Counted from the first letter of the stretch, positions 29,401-40,359 are shown. The stretch: 64,000 nucleotides of DNA from JACCXG01 sp963836735 (GCA_963836735.1 CAWIKP010000031.1:186001-250000); one strand, 5' to 3'. Program-made: numbers and translations. The notes: a model not told the origin generated them from the letters alone.

Positions 29401-31431
29401 ATGCGCGAGCCTGAAACCTGGGGGCACTCCACCGTCCGCACCGCGTGTCCGCTCGACTGCCCCGACGCGTGCGCCGTCGACGTCACCGTGGCCAAGGGAC
29501 GGGTCGTGAAGATCGACGGCGCGACGGACGACAAGGACAATGCCGTGACCCGCGGCTTCATCTGCGGGAAGGTCCGTCGCTTCACGGACCGCGTCTACGG
29601 CGAGGATCGTCTGCTGTATCCCGCGGTGCGGCAGGGGGCCAAGGGACACGGCACGTTCGAGCGCGCCAGCTGGGACGAAGCGCTCGATCAGATCGCCAGG
29701 CGCATGATCGAGATCCGCGACTCGAAAGGCGCGGAAGCCATCCTGCCGTTCTGCTACGGCGGCTCGAACGGCCTGCTGACCCAGGACACCAACGACGCCG
29801 TCCTGTTCCGCGGGCTGGGGACCTCGCGTCTGGCGCGGACGGTGTGCGCCGCGCCGACGGGCGCGGCCAACCTCGGCCTCTACGGAAAGATGGCCGGCGT
29901 CACCTATCTCGATTACCCGCACGCCCGGCTCATCGTATTGTGGGGCGTCAATCCTGCCGCGTCCGGGATTCACCTGATCCCGTACCTGAAAGAGGCACAG
30001 AGGGCTGGCGCGCGCCTTGTCGTCGTCGATCCGCGATCGACCTCGCTGGCCCGTCAGGCCGACCTGCACCTGGCCGTCCGGCCCGGTACCGATCTGCCGA
30101 TCGCGCTGTCCCTTCACCGGTTCCTGTTCGAAGAAGGCCACGCGAATGCGGCGTTCCTGGCCGAGCACACCACCGGCGCCGAGGCCCTGCGCTCCCGTGC
30201 CCAGCCGTGGACGTTCGAACGGGCGGCCGCGGAAGCGGAGATCGACGTCGCCGATCTCCGGCGCTTCGCCGAGATGTACGTCAGCTCGTCACCGGCGCTG
30301 GTCCGCTGCGGGTGGGGACTCGAGCGCAACCGCAACGGCGGCGGCGCAGCGGCCGCGGTGCTCGCGCTGCCGGCGGTCGCCGGCAAGTTCGGCGTCCGCG
30401 GTGGCGGATACTCGATGAGCAACTCCACGACGCTCGGCATCAAGGCGGCCGCCTGGATGAACGACACTCCCGAGCCGCAGACCCGCATCGTCAACATGAA
30501 CCACCTCGGCCGGGCGCTGCTCGAGTACGACGACCCGTCGATCGATCTGCTGTTCGTCTACAACTGCAACCCGCTGGCGACGATGCCCGATCAGAACCGG
30601 GTGCTGAAGGGGCTGCAGCGGCAGGATCTGTTCACGGTCGTGTTCGATCAGGTGTTCACCGACACCGCCCGCTTCGCCGACGTGATCCTGCCGGCCACGA
30701 CGTTCCTGGAGAACTACGACATCGCCAAGGCCTACGGGTCGATCGGCCTGCAGCTGGTGAGGCCGGCGATCGAGCCGGTCGGCGAATCGCGCACGAACCC
30801 GGAGGTGTTCTCCGAGCTGGCGGAACGCGTGGGTGTCGGGAGCGCGGAAGAAGAGACGGATACGCTGCTGCGCGTCGCCGGCCGGCTGCCCGGCCCGCTC
30901 GGATCCGAGCTGATGGAGCGCGGCTCCGTGACGCCCCCTTACGGCGGCGCCCCGATCCAGTTCGTCGACGTGTTCCCGCTCACCGCCGACGGCAAGGTCC
31001 ACCTCTGCCCGCCGGAGCTCGAGGCGCAGGCGCCCGGCGGCCTTTACGTGTATCGCGGCGATCCGGCCACCGAGCGGTATCCCCTCGCGTTGATCTCACC
31101 GGCGAGCGAGAAGACCGTCTCGTCGATGCTCGGGGAGCTCCGCGAACGCGCGGCCATGCTGCAGATGAACCCGGCGGACGCCGCGGCACGTGGCCTCGCC
31201 CAGGATGACCCCGTGCGCGTCTTCAACGAGCTCGGCGAAGTGCAGGTACCGGTCGCGATCAACCCGGACATTCGGCGGGGCACGGTCTCACTCCCCAAAG
31301 GGCTGTGGCGCAAGAGCACCTACAACGGCTCGACATCGAACGCCCTGGTGCCGGACTCACTGACGGACGTCGCCGGCGGCGCGTGCTTCAACGACGCGCG
31401 AGTTGAAGTGGCGTTGCTGGGAAGGCATTAA
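29401..31431 (+). CDS. Molybdopterin-dependent oxidoreductase (formate-dehydrogenase/DMSO-reductase superfamily)
   Basis: The 676-residue catalytic subunit has an N-terminal [4Fe-4S] site: Cys16, Cys20, Cys24 and Cys55 (ACPLDCPDAC and GFICGK). Molybdopterin-binding segments include CYGGSNGLLTQDTND, LIVLWGVNPAASGIHL, VVVDPRSTSLARQADLHLAV and LFVYNCNPLATMPDQN. VFTDTARFADVILPATTFLE and the C-terminal domain (RNDDPVR-like AQDDPVRVFNELGEVQVPV) complete the fold. Cys149 in ARTVCAAPTG falls where family members place the Cys or Sec molybdenum ligand. There is no twin-arginine signal, so it is cytoplasmic. No electron-transfer subunit is adjacent, so the partner is unknown. The start is ATG 29401. 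It is one of the longest intact frames here. Confidence 0.93.
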   Translation: MREPETWGHSTVRTACPLDCPDACAVDVTVAKGRVVKIDGATDDKDNAVTRGFICGKVRRFTDRVYGEDRLLYPAVRQGAKGHGTFERASWDEALDQIARRMIEIRDSKGAEAILPFCYGGSNGLLTQDTNDAVLFRGLGTSRLARTVCAAPTGAANLGLYGKMAGVTYLDYPHARLIVLWGVNPAASGIHLIPYLKEAQRAGARLVVVDPRSTSLARQADLHLAVRPGTDLPIALSLHRFLFEEGHANAAFLAEHTTGAEALRSRAQPWTFERAAAEAEIDVADLRRFAEMYVSSSPALVRCGWGLERNRNGGGAAAAVLALPAVAGKFGVRGGGYSMSNSTTLGIKAAAWMNDTPEPQTRIVNMNHLGRALLEYDDPSIDLLFVYNCNPLATMPDQNRVLKGLQRQDLFTVVFDQVFTDTARFADVILPATTFLENYDIAKAYGSIGLQLVRPAIEPVGESRTNPEVFSELAERVGVGSAEEETDTLLRVAGRLPGPLGSELMERGSVTPPYGGAPIQFVDVFPLTADGKVHLCPPELEAQAPGGLYVYRGDPATERYPLALISPASEKTVSSMLGELRERAAMLQMNPADAAARGLAQDDPVRVFNELGEVQVPVAINPDIRRGTVSLPKGLWRKSTYNGSTSNALVPDSLTDVAGGACFNDARVEVALLGRH

Positions 31432-31447
31432 AACGTCAGTCACCAGC

Positions 31448-31634
31448 CAGGGTTCCAGGGTTCCGGGTGTTCATGGTTCGGTCCGAGGTTCGGTTCAAGG
31501 GTTCGGGTTCAAGGTTCTCGCCAACGACCGGCTGTCGCTGTGACGCCAGACCCCGAACCTGGAACCTGGAACCGAACCGGGAACCCCCGAACCGAACCCG
31601 GAACCCGGCACCCGGAACCCGGAACCTGTAACCC
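31448..31634. repeat. Inverted arrays of GGTTCC-type heptamers (element H)
   Basis: The left half is a tandem run of GGTTCCA, GGTTCGG and GGTTCAA units. After a core of about 36 bases (CTCGCCAACGACCGGCTGTC onward) the right half is the inverse, GGAACCT, GAACCGA and GAACCCG units. Over 60 bases per arm could pair imperfectly. It fills the whole space between the convergent molybdopterin gene and the TamB-like stop codon, as a very large terminator or RNA hairpin would. Confidence 0.85.
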
Positions 31635-34600
31635 CTAGTAGCTGAAGAAGAACACCAAATCGATCCCCGCCCGCTCTATCCGCCGCTGGCCGATGCGGTT
31701 CGCGGAGCCGGAGGTTTCAGGAGCGGCGGATGTCTGCAAGCGAAGGAAATCGGTGAGCTGATATTCCAGCAGGAACTCGGTGATGTTCCGCTCGCCGAAC
31801 TGCTGGCGCATCTTGATGAACGCCTTGTCACCGATCTGCTGGCCGAGGGTCAGGCCGGCGCCGAGCTCCCCTTCGTCGGTGATCGTCGAGATCTCGAACA
31901 GGTCGAGGTCGAGCGCGCGGCCGATCGATTCGCCGAGCGGGGCCGCGAGGAAGCCCGTCGCAATGCCGCCGGCGGTCTCCGCCAGCGAGGCGCGCTCGCC
32001 GGTTCCCAGCTCGTTGACCGGCCGGTTGAAGATGATCAGCGCGAGGATGTCGGACTCCTCCAGCGGCAGGCGTGCTGGTCAGCGACAGCTGCGGTGCTTT
32101 CACCGTTCCCTGGATCCGGACGCGGGCCTCGACGCCGGTATTCGGGATGGTGCGGGTGGCGGTGATATCGAGCGCGGGGTTGATCTGCGGCTCGCCCATG
32201 AACCGGAGGGTCCCGCCGCGCTGCAGGTCGAAGCGCCGGCCCTGAAACTCGTAGGTGCCCCGGACGGTTTCGATCGTCGCCGAGCAGGAACACCTGGCCG
32301 TCGGCCGGCTTCACGACCTGCAGATCGCCGCCGACGGTGATGTTCATGTCGCCGAGTGACGCGCCCGTTGGTCCACCGGGACGAAGCTTCTTGCCGCGAA
32401 GCACCAGATTGTCGGGAATCCGGAGCCGTACATCGAGCTCCACCGGCGCGAACGCGCCGCCCGGGGCCGGTACCGTTCCCGCCTCGGCCTGCGCTGGCGT
32501 TCCGGGGACCGCGGGCGTCGTTTCCGCCCGTCGCAGTGCGCTGGTGGTGGCTTCACCGGCGCTCATGCCGGTCTCCACCGTGCGCTCCGCCGGCACGATC
32601 GCGCGGCAGTTCCTCGACCGAGTACGGGTCATAGAACAACTGCAGGATTCGATCGACCTCGAGACGCGCCGCCTCGAGCCGGATCGTGCCGCGCACCTTC
32701 GGCCGCCGCAGCTCGCCGGTGATCGTCAGCGTGCTGTCGACGCCGACGTCGCCGAGCTCGTTGTCGATCACTTCGAAGTTGTCGGAGTCGATGGCCAGGT
32801 TCACGGCCCCGACCTGCCGCTCGTGGACGGCGAGCTCGCCCGACACGTTGAGCGGCTGGCCGTGCTCGTCGAGAATGGTGAACTTCTGCAGCCGCAGCCG
32901 GTCCGGCTCGCAGGTCGATCCGGGTGTTCAGGCCCGAGTACGAGACCCCGCCGGCGGGCACGCCGAACGCGCCGCCTTTGATGTCGATGTGCCCCTGCAG
33001 GTGCGGATCTTCGCCGGAGCCCATGACGTGAACATCGGCCTCGAGCGTTCCGGCCACATTGGTGACCTGCGTCGTGAATGCCTGGATGATTCCGAGATTC
33101 AGGGCGGATGTCGTCACCTGCAGGTCGACCCGGTCACCCTCGCGTCTCGGGCGACGTGACCTCCCTGACTCCGCTTGAACAGCGACATCGGGACCGAGCC
33201 CTTTGCCGTGATCGACTCGGTGGCCGACTGCCGGAGCGTCGCGTCGATGCCGAGGCGGGTGCCGGTGTAGTCGACGTCGGCCTTGAGCGACTCGTACTTG
33301 TAGTTCTGGAAGGCCCCGTTGGTGATGTCGGCATGTCCGTCGACGATGGGCGTCTTCAGCGTTCCCGAGAGGGTCGCATCCGCCGAGAGCCGTCCCGCCA
33401 GACCGCGGTTCATGAGCAGCAGCGTTTCGAGCTGCTGAAGGTCCACGTTGTTCGCCTGAACCTTGATCGCTCCCACCGGCGACTCTCCCTCGAGGGTGAA
33501 TGCGCCATTCACCGTCAGCGCCTGATCGCCGCTCGCCAGCCGCAGGTTGTCGATCTCGACACGGTTCTGACCGTACTTCACCGTCACTTCCGCTCCGGGC
33601 ACCGACCGCCACTCGATCCCCTGGGTCCGGATGGCCAGCTGCGGCAGGTGGACCTCCTGATGATCCGGGTGAAGGATCAGGGCTCCGGTGGCGTCCAGCT
33701 CCCGCTGCTGTTCCTTGACGTTCGTCGTGAACTGCAGACGGTCTCCCTCGTAGGTGGTTTTCGCGGTGACGGCATTCAGCTGCAGCCGGCCGGCCTCGAG
33801 GAAGGTCGCGGCCGTGTCCGCCTCCACGTGCGCCTTCTTGAATTCCAGATCCGGCACGGTCACCGAATACCGGCTGTTGACATCGAGCGCGGTGTTGCCG
33901 CGGTAGCCCACATTGCTGCCGTCGAGCGCCCCGGTGGTCTGCAGCGAGCGCGCGTTGCCGGTGATCGTGCCGTCGAGAACCGCGGAGCCGGACACATCCT
34001 GCTGCCCCGCGAGACGGCCGAGGTCGCCGAGATCGATCGCCTCGACGTGATACTTCAGGTTCGACGCCGATGCCTGATCGAGCGCGACGCGCCCCGATGC
34101 GTCGACCTTGATGTCCGGCCCACTGATCTGCGCCGTCTTCAAGATCGGCGACTTCTGCGGCGTACTTGCCCTCGATGCGCGCAGTGTCGACCGCGAGGCC
34201 GCCGATCGTCGACTTCTCCAGCGCCACCGTGCCGTCAGCGGTCAGCGCGGCGGGCGTGATCGGCGCCGAGACATCCGCGATCTTGAAGCTCGCCTTCAGC
34301 GTGCCCGTGACCTCGCCGTCGAGTGTCTGACGGTTCGTCAGCGTCGCCGGATTGAACGACTCGAACCGGCCGTCGGCGGTCACCGTCAGCGCACCGTTCG
34401 CAAGGTGAGTGTCGTAGGCCAGCTGCGGCAGCCGTCCGCCCATGATCGTCGAATCGCGAAGCGTCCCGCGCGCATCGACGGTGATTTCCCTCGGCACGCG
34501 ATCCACCGGCGCCGCGGCGCGCAGGCGGGACGGTCCCGTGGACGTCGAATTCGCCGTTCAGCCGTCCGTCGTAGGCTGGCTTGTCGAGGGCCGCGATCTG

Positions 34601-36162
34601 CAGCGCCCGGCCAATTCGCGGCAGGTTGAGATCGGACGCGCTCCCGCGGGCCGAGTACTCCACGCCATCGGCGCCGGTCCTGAATTCGGCGGACGTTCCC
34701 TGCGCCAGCGTGGCGCCTTCGACCGTCGAACGATTGAGCACCGCGGTGCCGGTGACGGCCGGGCCGGTTCCCGAGACGTGGTACTCGGAGACGGAAAGAT
34801 CCGTCGCCAGCTTTGGAACGGCGAGCCGTGCCGGCAGGTTTCGAAGATCGACGTGATCGGCCCTGCCGCGAAGGTCGAACGCCATCCGGCGGCCTGGCGC
34901 AGGCAACGCCGACGAATCCCCGTGCCGTGCCGGTTCCGCCATACGCTGCCGCGCTGGCGTCGAGATTGATCCGTCCCTCGGCGAACGCTGCCCGTCGCCT
35001 TGACGTTCCGCGCCTGATACCCCGCGGCGAGAACTGCCGGCCCACGGAACGTGAACGACCCCGCGACGCGATCGCCGAAGGGCTTCGACGCGGGCTGCGC
35101 TGGCGAATCGCAGATCGACGTGCGCCTGACCGGTAATGTCGCTCCGCTGCGCCGGGCTCTTCAGGATCGGGGCGAGGTCGAGCCGCTCGACGTCGACATT
35201 GCCACGGGCGGCGAAGTCCGGCGCCTTCACGTCGGTCGTGAGCTGGCCGCGCACGATGCCGGCCTCGGACTGCACGTCGAGATCGAGCAGGAGCTTGTCG
35301 GCAGGCCCCGAGGCCTTCACGTTGAACTGCGGGTGCAGGGCATACTCACCCGCGGCCGGCAGCACGCGTCCCATTTCGGGCAGCGACACCTTGCCGGTCG
35401 TCGTGACCTTCAGGACCGGTGTCGTCAGATAGTCCTCGACGACGCCGTCGATCTCGAGCGAGCTCTCGGTCGTGCTGATCGACATCGTCTCGACGTAGAG
35501 GTTGTCGTCGCGCACCGCCAGCTTCCCGGTCAGCTCGGTCAGCGCCATCTGCGGTGACGACGCCCGCATGCTGGCGCGGTCGATGACCACCGAGTAGTGG
35601 ACGGGTGCGTAGGCGTACGAGGCCTTCAGATCGAGGTCCTCGATCACGCCTCGGAAGCCGGTATCCGTCAGCGCCGGTGTGATCGGCAATGGAGATGCGG
35701 CCGTCGGCGATCTCGATCGCCTGCAGATCGAGCGGCCGGCGCGGCCCTTCGCGATCGGCTTCCTTCTCCTGCTTCTTCACCAGCTGGTTGACGTTCCAGC
35801 CGTTGCCATCGCGTTCGAGCCTGATCTGCGGCTCGACCAGCTTGATCTCGTTGAGCACCACTCCCTTGGAGATCAGCTGGAAGACGTCGTAGTCGACCTC
35901 GAGTGCCTTTCACGGCGACGACCCGCTCGCCCGAGACGTCGACCGCGATGTCGCTGACCTGAACGCCGAACAGCAGGTTGCCGCCGATGCTGCCGATCGA
36001 CAGCTCGCCGTTCAGGTACTGCTTCGATTCGCGGACGATGTAGCGGCGAAGCCAGTCGCGGAACCAGGGCGTCTGCGACACGATCAGCGCGAGGGCGACA
36101 ATGCCCACCAGCAGCGTGCCGACCAGCGCGACGACCTGCAGCAGCCTGCGAAGTGCCCTCAA
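31635..36162 (-). CDS. tamB: TamB-like translocation/assembly protein (AsmA-like, about ten frameshifts)
   Basis: About 1,500 residues. An N-terminal membrane anchor (ALVGTLLVGIVALALIVSQT) is followed by a long periplasmic series of beta strands typical of the AsmA/TamB bridge proteins. Examples are LNEIKLVEPQIRLERDGNGW, LTELTGKLAVRDDNLYVETM and NVGYRGNTALDVNSRYSVTV. The C-terminal TamB domain includes LGDMNITVGGDLQVVKPADG and ends RIERAGIDLVFFFSY before TAG 31635-31637. TamB proteins span the periplasm and work with an Omp85 partner in outer-membrane assembly or lipid transport. The gene starts with TTG overlapping the upstream stop as TTGA, which supports coupling. Breaks near 35900, 35690, 35070, 34545, 34145, 33150, 32930, 32600, 32285 and 32070 behave as extra bases. 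Confidence 0.85.
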
Positions 36163-38045
36163 AATGCCTGCCCGATGGAGAAATGGAACCTGAATTGACG
36201 CTCCTCCGGCTTGCCGTCGATCAGCAGACCCGGGAATGGGATTCAGCTGGTAGCCGAAATCGATGCGGAGGGGGCCGACCGGCGTGTTGTAGCGAAGCCC
36301 CGGCCCGACGTCATACCGGAGATCGTTCAGGTTGATGTCCCAGGGATTGGTCCAGACGTTGCCCGCGTCGGCGAACAGCACGGCGCTGAGATTCCTCCAG
36401 ATCGGCACCCGCACCTCGGCGGAGAAGTTCGCGAACGACTGGCCGCCGATCGGCGTCCCGCCTTCACTCAGCGGCGCCACCTCGAACCGCCCCCACCCGC
36501 GCAGGTTGGTGGCGCCGCCGAGGAAGTACAGCTTGTAGAAGGGCACGTTGATGTTTTCGGGGGTGTCGCCGATCCCGTCGATTGACCCGCCGCGGGCACG
36601 GACGGCCACGACCAGGCGATTGGCAATCGAGACGTAGTGCCGAAGCTCGCCGTTCAGCTCGTAGTAGTCGAAGTCGCCGCCCAGCCACTTGCCGGCCTGT
36701 TCGAGGTGCAGGGCCGCGACGTAGCCCGCGTCGCGCGTCGAGGACGTTGTTGGTCGTGTTCCGGCCGGCATCGAGAAAGATCGAGGATCGCCGTCCCGCG
36801 CCCCGAGCCCGTCGTCGGATTGATGCCGAGGGCGATCAGATCGTCCCAGGTCGTGGGATCGGCGAGCGTCTCTTCCGAGACCTTGTAGTCCTCCCACTCG
36901 TTGGCGTAGGTGAACGCCAGCGTGGTCGAGGGACGGCCGCCCAGGGCCGAGCGGCGGGCCCGGCCGAACTCCCGGGTGATCGTCGCGCGGCCGCCGACGT
37001 CGTTCATCACGAACTGCGGCTCGTCGTTGTGCCAGTACTGTCCCTGCAGGCCGAACGAGTAGTGCCGGCTGAAGAAGTACGGCTGGAGGAAATTCAGCCG
37101 CACGCCGCGATCGAGGCTCGAGTAGCGTGCGTGCACGCCGGCCGTTCGCGCCCCGCCGAAGAAGTTGACGTGCCGCCAGTCTCCTTCGACCCGGGCCCTC
37201 TCCTCCGAGCCATACCCGAGGCTGAAATTCACCTTGCGGTGCTTGCCTTCGGTGACGGTGATCCGCGTCGGGATCTCCAGGGGCTTCTCGCCTTCTTCCC
37301 GGACGGGCTGGACGTTGGCGAACTGAAACACCTCCAGCGCGTAAAGGTTGCGCTGGCTCTCGAGCAGCTTGCTCTGGCTGAAAATATCGCCGCGGCGGAA
37401 CGTGAGCTGCCGCCGAATGACCTGGTCGCTCACGCTCGAGTTGCCCTGGATCCCCAGCTCGCCGTGGCGGGCCAGCGGACCCGGCTCTGCGCTGATCGTC
37501 AGCACCCGATGCCGATCGCCGCTCCCCGGGGCTTCGCTCACCCGTACGACGGCATAGGGATAGCCGTGGTCCTTCAGCCCGTCGAGCGCTGCCTCCCGGC
37601 TCGCCAGAATCAGCGCGCGATCCATCGGCTGGCCGGGCTTCAGCGGGAGCGTCCGGTTCAGACGGGCCTGCCGCTGGGGCGGCAGGCCATCGAAGCCCTC
37701 CAGCTCGATGCGCTCGGCCACGAGCGGCTGGCCTTCGGAGATGTTCAGGGTGATCGCGACCGATTTCTGATCGTCGCTCAGCTTGGCGTCGAACGAGGTC
37801 ACACGGGCGTCGGGATACCCGCGATCGTGGTAGAAGGCCACGATCCGCTTCAGGTCGGCTTCGAACTGCTCTCGCGAAAAGTACCGCTTCTCTCCCCAGG
37901 GCAGCTTCGAGCTGGCATTGGTGGCGAGCACCGACTTCAGCTGGCTCGCCTTCACCGCCTTGACGCCGTTGAAGGTCATGCTCGTGACCTTCACGCCGCC
38001 TTCTTCTTTGCAGCCGGCAAGCCCGACGAGGGTAACCAGCAACAC
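36159..38045 (-). CDS. Omp85-family outer-membrane protein (TamA/BamA-like), three frameshifts
   Basis: The N-terminal part has POTRA-like repeats (VTSMTFNGVKAVKASQLKSV, VAERIELEGFDGLPPQRQAR, RHGELGIQGNSSVSDQVIRR). The C-terminal half is a beta-barrel with the Omp85 words KLYFLGGATNLRGWGRFEV and AVLFADAGNVW, then VGPGLRYNTPVGPLRIDFGY, ending FHFSIGQAF with the usual terminal Phe. The N-terminus has a lipoprotein-like LLVTLVGLAGCKEE, odd for an Omp85 protein. GTG 38043-38045 is the nearest start; upstream frames are unclear. Extra bases near 36785, 36740 and 36225 break the barrel. Together with the TamB-like gene it forms an operon for outer-membrane assembly. Confidence 0.88.
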
Positions 38046-38087
38046 AGAAGTGGCGAGAAACCGGGCGAAAACGCGGGCGACACATAG

Positions 38088-38114
38088 ACAGCCTCGTGAG
38101 TACTCACAGGCTGT
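38088..38114. promoter_or_regulatory. 27-base near-perfect palindrome upstream of the Omp85 gene
   Basis: ACAGCCT, one C, then GTGAGT abuts ACTCAC and AGGCTGT, so 13 of 13 bases on each side match apart from the single unpaired C. It centres about 55 bases upstream of the Omp85 start codon. It could be a dimeric repressor operator or an RNA hairpin in the leader. No regulator gene is adjacent. Confidence 0.5.
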
Positions 38115-38135
38115 GCCATGACTCAGGGAGACTGA

Positions 38136-38175
38136 GGGCCCGCCTCCGCGCTTCGCGCTACGGCGCGGCAGGCAA
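38136..38175. repeat. REP-like element, copy 3 (inverse orientation)
   Basis: GGGCCCGCCTCCGCGCTTCG, then CGCTACGGCGCGGCAGGC. Its reverse complement matches the GTAGCGCGAAGCGCG core of the copies at 28441, 28564 and 47325. It lies between the small membrane protein gene and the Omp85 gene. Confidence 0.6.
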
Positions 38176-38227
38176 AAACAGAAACGCCGCCGTGCCTGTG
38201 GCAGCGGCGGCGTGTGATGTGGCGACG

Positions 38228-38249
38228 TCTTCCGCCTAAGGGCGGAAGA
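38228..38249. repeat. Hairpin TCTTCCGCC / GGCGGAAGA
   Basis: Nine-base arms with a four-base loop (TAAG). It lies just after the stop of the small membrane protein gene, in terminator position but without a clear T-run. The same CTTCCGCC/GGCGGAAG stem occurs twice at 63817-63908. Confidence 0.6.
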
Positions 38250-38252
38250 TTC

Positions 38253-38441
38253 TCATTCGCGTGTGATCTCGGGCTTCCCTGCGGAAATGGCGAGCATGAT
38301 CCCGAGACCGATGGCGATCACGAGACCGATCAGCACCCAGACCGCCGACACGTGCCGGAGCACGCCGCCGTACCAGAGAGCAGCCAGAGCGCCTATCACC
38401 AGAATGAAATAGCCGATCAGGTAGATGTTGACGAAGCGCAT
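38253..38441 (-). CDS. Small two-helix membrane protein, 62 residues
   Basis: The product is almost wholly membrane-embedded: IYLIGYFILVIGALAALWYG, then VSAVWVLIGLVIAIGLGIML, with a short basic N-terminus (MRFVN) and a charged tail (SAGKPEITRE). No family is recognised. The start ATG lies at 38439-38441 and a repeat element begins nine bases upstream. It is in the same direction as the Omp85 genes but separated from them by two palindromic elements, so it is probably its own unit. Confidence 0.7.
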   Translation of the reverse strand: MRFVNIYLIGYFILVIGALAALWYGGVLRHVSAVWVLIGLVIAIGLGIMLAISAGKPEITRE

Positions 38442-38449
38442 GGCGTTAT

Positions 38450-38545
38450 GGGTTCCAAGGTTCCGGGTTCAGGCGGTTCGGTTCCAGGTTCGGTTCCGGG
38501 TTCCAGGTGCCGGGTTCAGAGGTCGGACTCTGAACCCGGCCGTCT
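38450..38545. repeat. GGTTCC/GGTTCGG heptamers with a perfect hairpin end (element I)
   Basis: Tandem GGTTCCA, GGTTCGG and GGTTCCGG units run from 38450. They end in a perfect hairpin: CCGGGTTCAGAG (38510-38521), loop GTCGGA, CTCTGAACCCGG (38528-38539). The unit is the same as in the element at 31448-31634. It lies between the OmpA-family stop and the start of the small membrane protein gene. Confidence 0.8.
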
Positions 38546-38555
38546 GCTTGATGGC

Positions 38556-40332
38556 TTACTGGACTCTCACGAGGAGCGCGGCGCGGCGGTTGAGCCGTCG
38601 GGTTTCCTCGCGCGCGTTGTCGTGTTTCGGACGCTCCTCACCGTAGCTGACCGTCCGCAGCCGGTCGGCGCCGATGCCGTTCTGCGCCAGGTACTCGCGG
38701 ACCGCGTTCGCGCGGCGTTCGCCGAGGGCCAGGTTGTATTCGGCCGTGCCGATGTTGCAGGTGTGGCCTTCGATCTCGAGCCGGAGGTCCGCATTCTCCT
38801 TCAGCGTCCGGATCGCTTCGTCGAGCGCCCGCGTCGCTTCGGGCCGCAGCGAGTAGCGGTCGAAGTCGAAGTGCACGTCCTCGAAGACGATCTCCTTGCG
38901 CGCCGGCCTGATCACCTGGATGGTGACCGAGGCACTGGCGGTGCCGCCCTTGCCGTCGGCGACCGCGCACATGACCTGCACCGGCCCTTCCTGCATCGGC
39001 GCCGTCCACGGCGTCTGGCGATCCGTCGGCGCCGTGAACTTGCCGGTCGGCGCGCTCCACTTGTAGGTCAGCGGATCGCCGTCGGGATCGCTGGCGTCGC
39101 AGGTCACCGTCGATGTGCGGCCCACTTCAACCGTGCAGGGTTCGCATCGCGCGGTCACGGTCGGCGGGCGGTTCTCCACCTTCGCCGGCGCTGGCGGCGC
39201 CGGCGGTTGGCGGCGGTGGTGGCGGCACGTAGATGCGTACGCCGGGGTGATAACCCAGGCGGAACTGGAAGCCGAGCGAGTCGCCGGTCGTCGTCCTCGT
39301 AGGGCGCCCCGAACTCCGAGCGCCCGTCCATCCCCATGCGCCAGTTCAACCCCGCGCCGGCGAACACGCCTCCCTTGCCCTGCCAGGTCAGACCGATCGT
39401 GGCCACGAACGGCGAGTCGTTGTCGGTACTCGCCGGCGCGATGGAGCCATCCTCCCCGATCAGCGATCGGGAGAGCGTGACGGTGTCGTCCGAATAGGCT
39501 TCGCCGTGGATCTCCGCGGTCAGCCGCAGGCTCTTGCGGCTCGGCATGCCGATGCCGAATCCGTAGCGGAAGCCATTGGCGATCTCGACGTCGTCGGGAC
39601 TGCCGCGGAAGATGTAGCCGCCGTAGCCCGAGAACTCGACGCGCTCGTTCACTTCCTTGCTGACGATGGCGTCGAAGGCGAAGTCCATCTTGCCGGTGCC
39701 CACGCCTTCGTCGTCATCGTTTGCCGTCGGCAGTTTGAGGAGGCCGCGGATGGCGAACGCCACCGGCTTCTGATCGAACTGCGAAGACGAGGTTGATCTT
39801 CGCGCCGAGCCAGATGTCGCCGAACTGGTTGCCCGACCATCCCTTGCGGACGAGGGGGTACTCGTTGGCGACGCCGCCCGCCTGTGAGTTGAAGAAGATG
39901 GGGCGTGCGTCACGGTCGATGCGCCGCACCGCCTGCGACCGCAGCAAAGATCTCCGCCTTGCCGCCGAGCCCGGCACCGAAGGTGATGGGCCAGTTGGAG
40001 ACGTCCGTGAACCCCTCGGTGTAGTCGAAGTTCACGCGGTACAGGCTGAACGACCAGCGCTTGGGCGGCAACACCTCGCCCGTCGGCACGAACCACAGCC
40101 CCGTGTCCCCCATGAAGGTGGTGGTCGCGGGCCGTGTCTCGGCCGGTGTCATCATGTCCGCAGCGGCGGGGGTCTGCGTCCCCGTCGGCTGCGCACCCTG
40201 AGGCGAGGTCGCAGCTGGCTGCTGGCTCCGGCTGACCGGAGTTGACGACGTCTGAGCAGATGCTGTCGCCGCCAGCATTCCCACGACTGCCACGACTGCC
40301 ACGACTATCGCCGTCGATGCCCGTTTCCACAT
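38556..40332 (-). CDS. OmpA-family outer-membrane protein with PKD-like domain (about four frameshifts)
   Basis: A signal peptide (MWKRASTAIVVAVVAVVGML) is followed by a Ser/Pro/Thr-rich linker. A barrel-like region has TGLWFVPTGEVLPPKRWSFS, RVEFSGYGGYIFRGSPDDVE and VATIGLTWQGKGGVFAGAGL. A Cys-bearing PKD-like domain follows (TSTVTCDASDPDGDPLTYKW), then the OmpA peptidoglycan-binding domain (VHFDFDRYSLRPEATRALDE, LEIEGHTCNIGTAEYNLALG, RANAVREYLAQNGIGADRLR). It should tie the outer membrane to peptidoglycan. ATG 40330-40332 is preferred to GTG 40338 because GGAGGC lies eight bases upstream. Extra bases near 39950, 39780, 39285 and 39195 break the reading. Confidence 0.86.
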
Positions 40333-40359
40333 ACGCACACGCCTCCGTCTCTCACGCCA

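Noticed and set aside
29445..31208. Second long plus-strand frame inside the molybdopterin gene
   Set aside because: It is an Arg/Pro-rich shadow of the intact oxidoreductase frame.
31448..31634. Factor-independent terminator for the molybdopterin gene
   Set aside because: The repeat can form a huge hairpin but no U-run follows, so I list it only as a repeat.
34108..38087. Large plus-strand frames across the TamB-like and Omp85 genes
   Set aside because: They lack any recognisable motif and are complementary to well-supported coding sequence.
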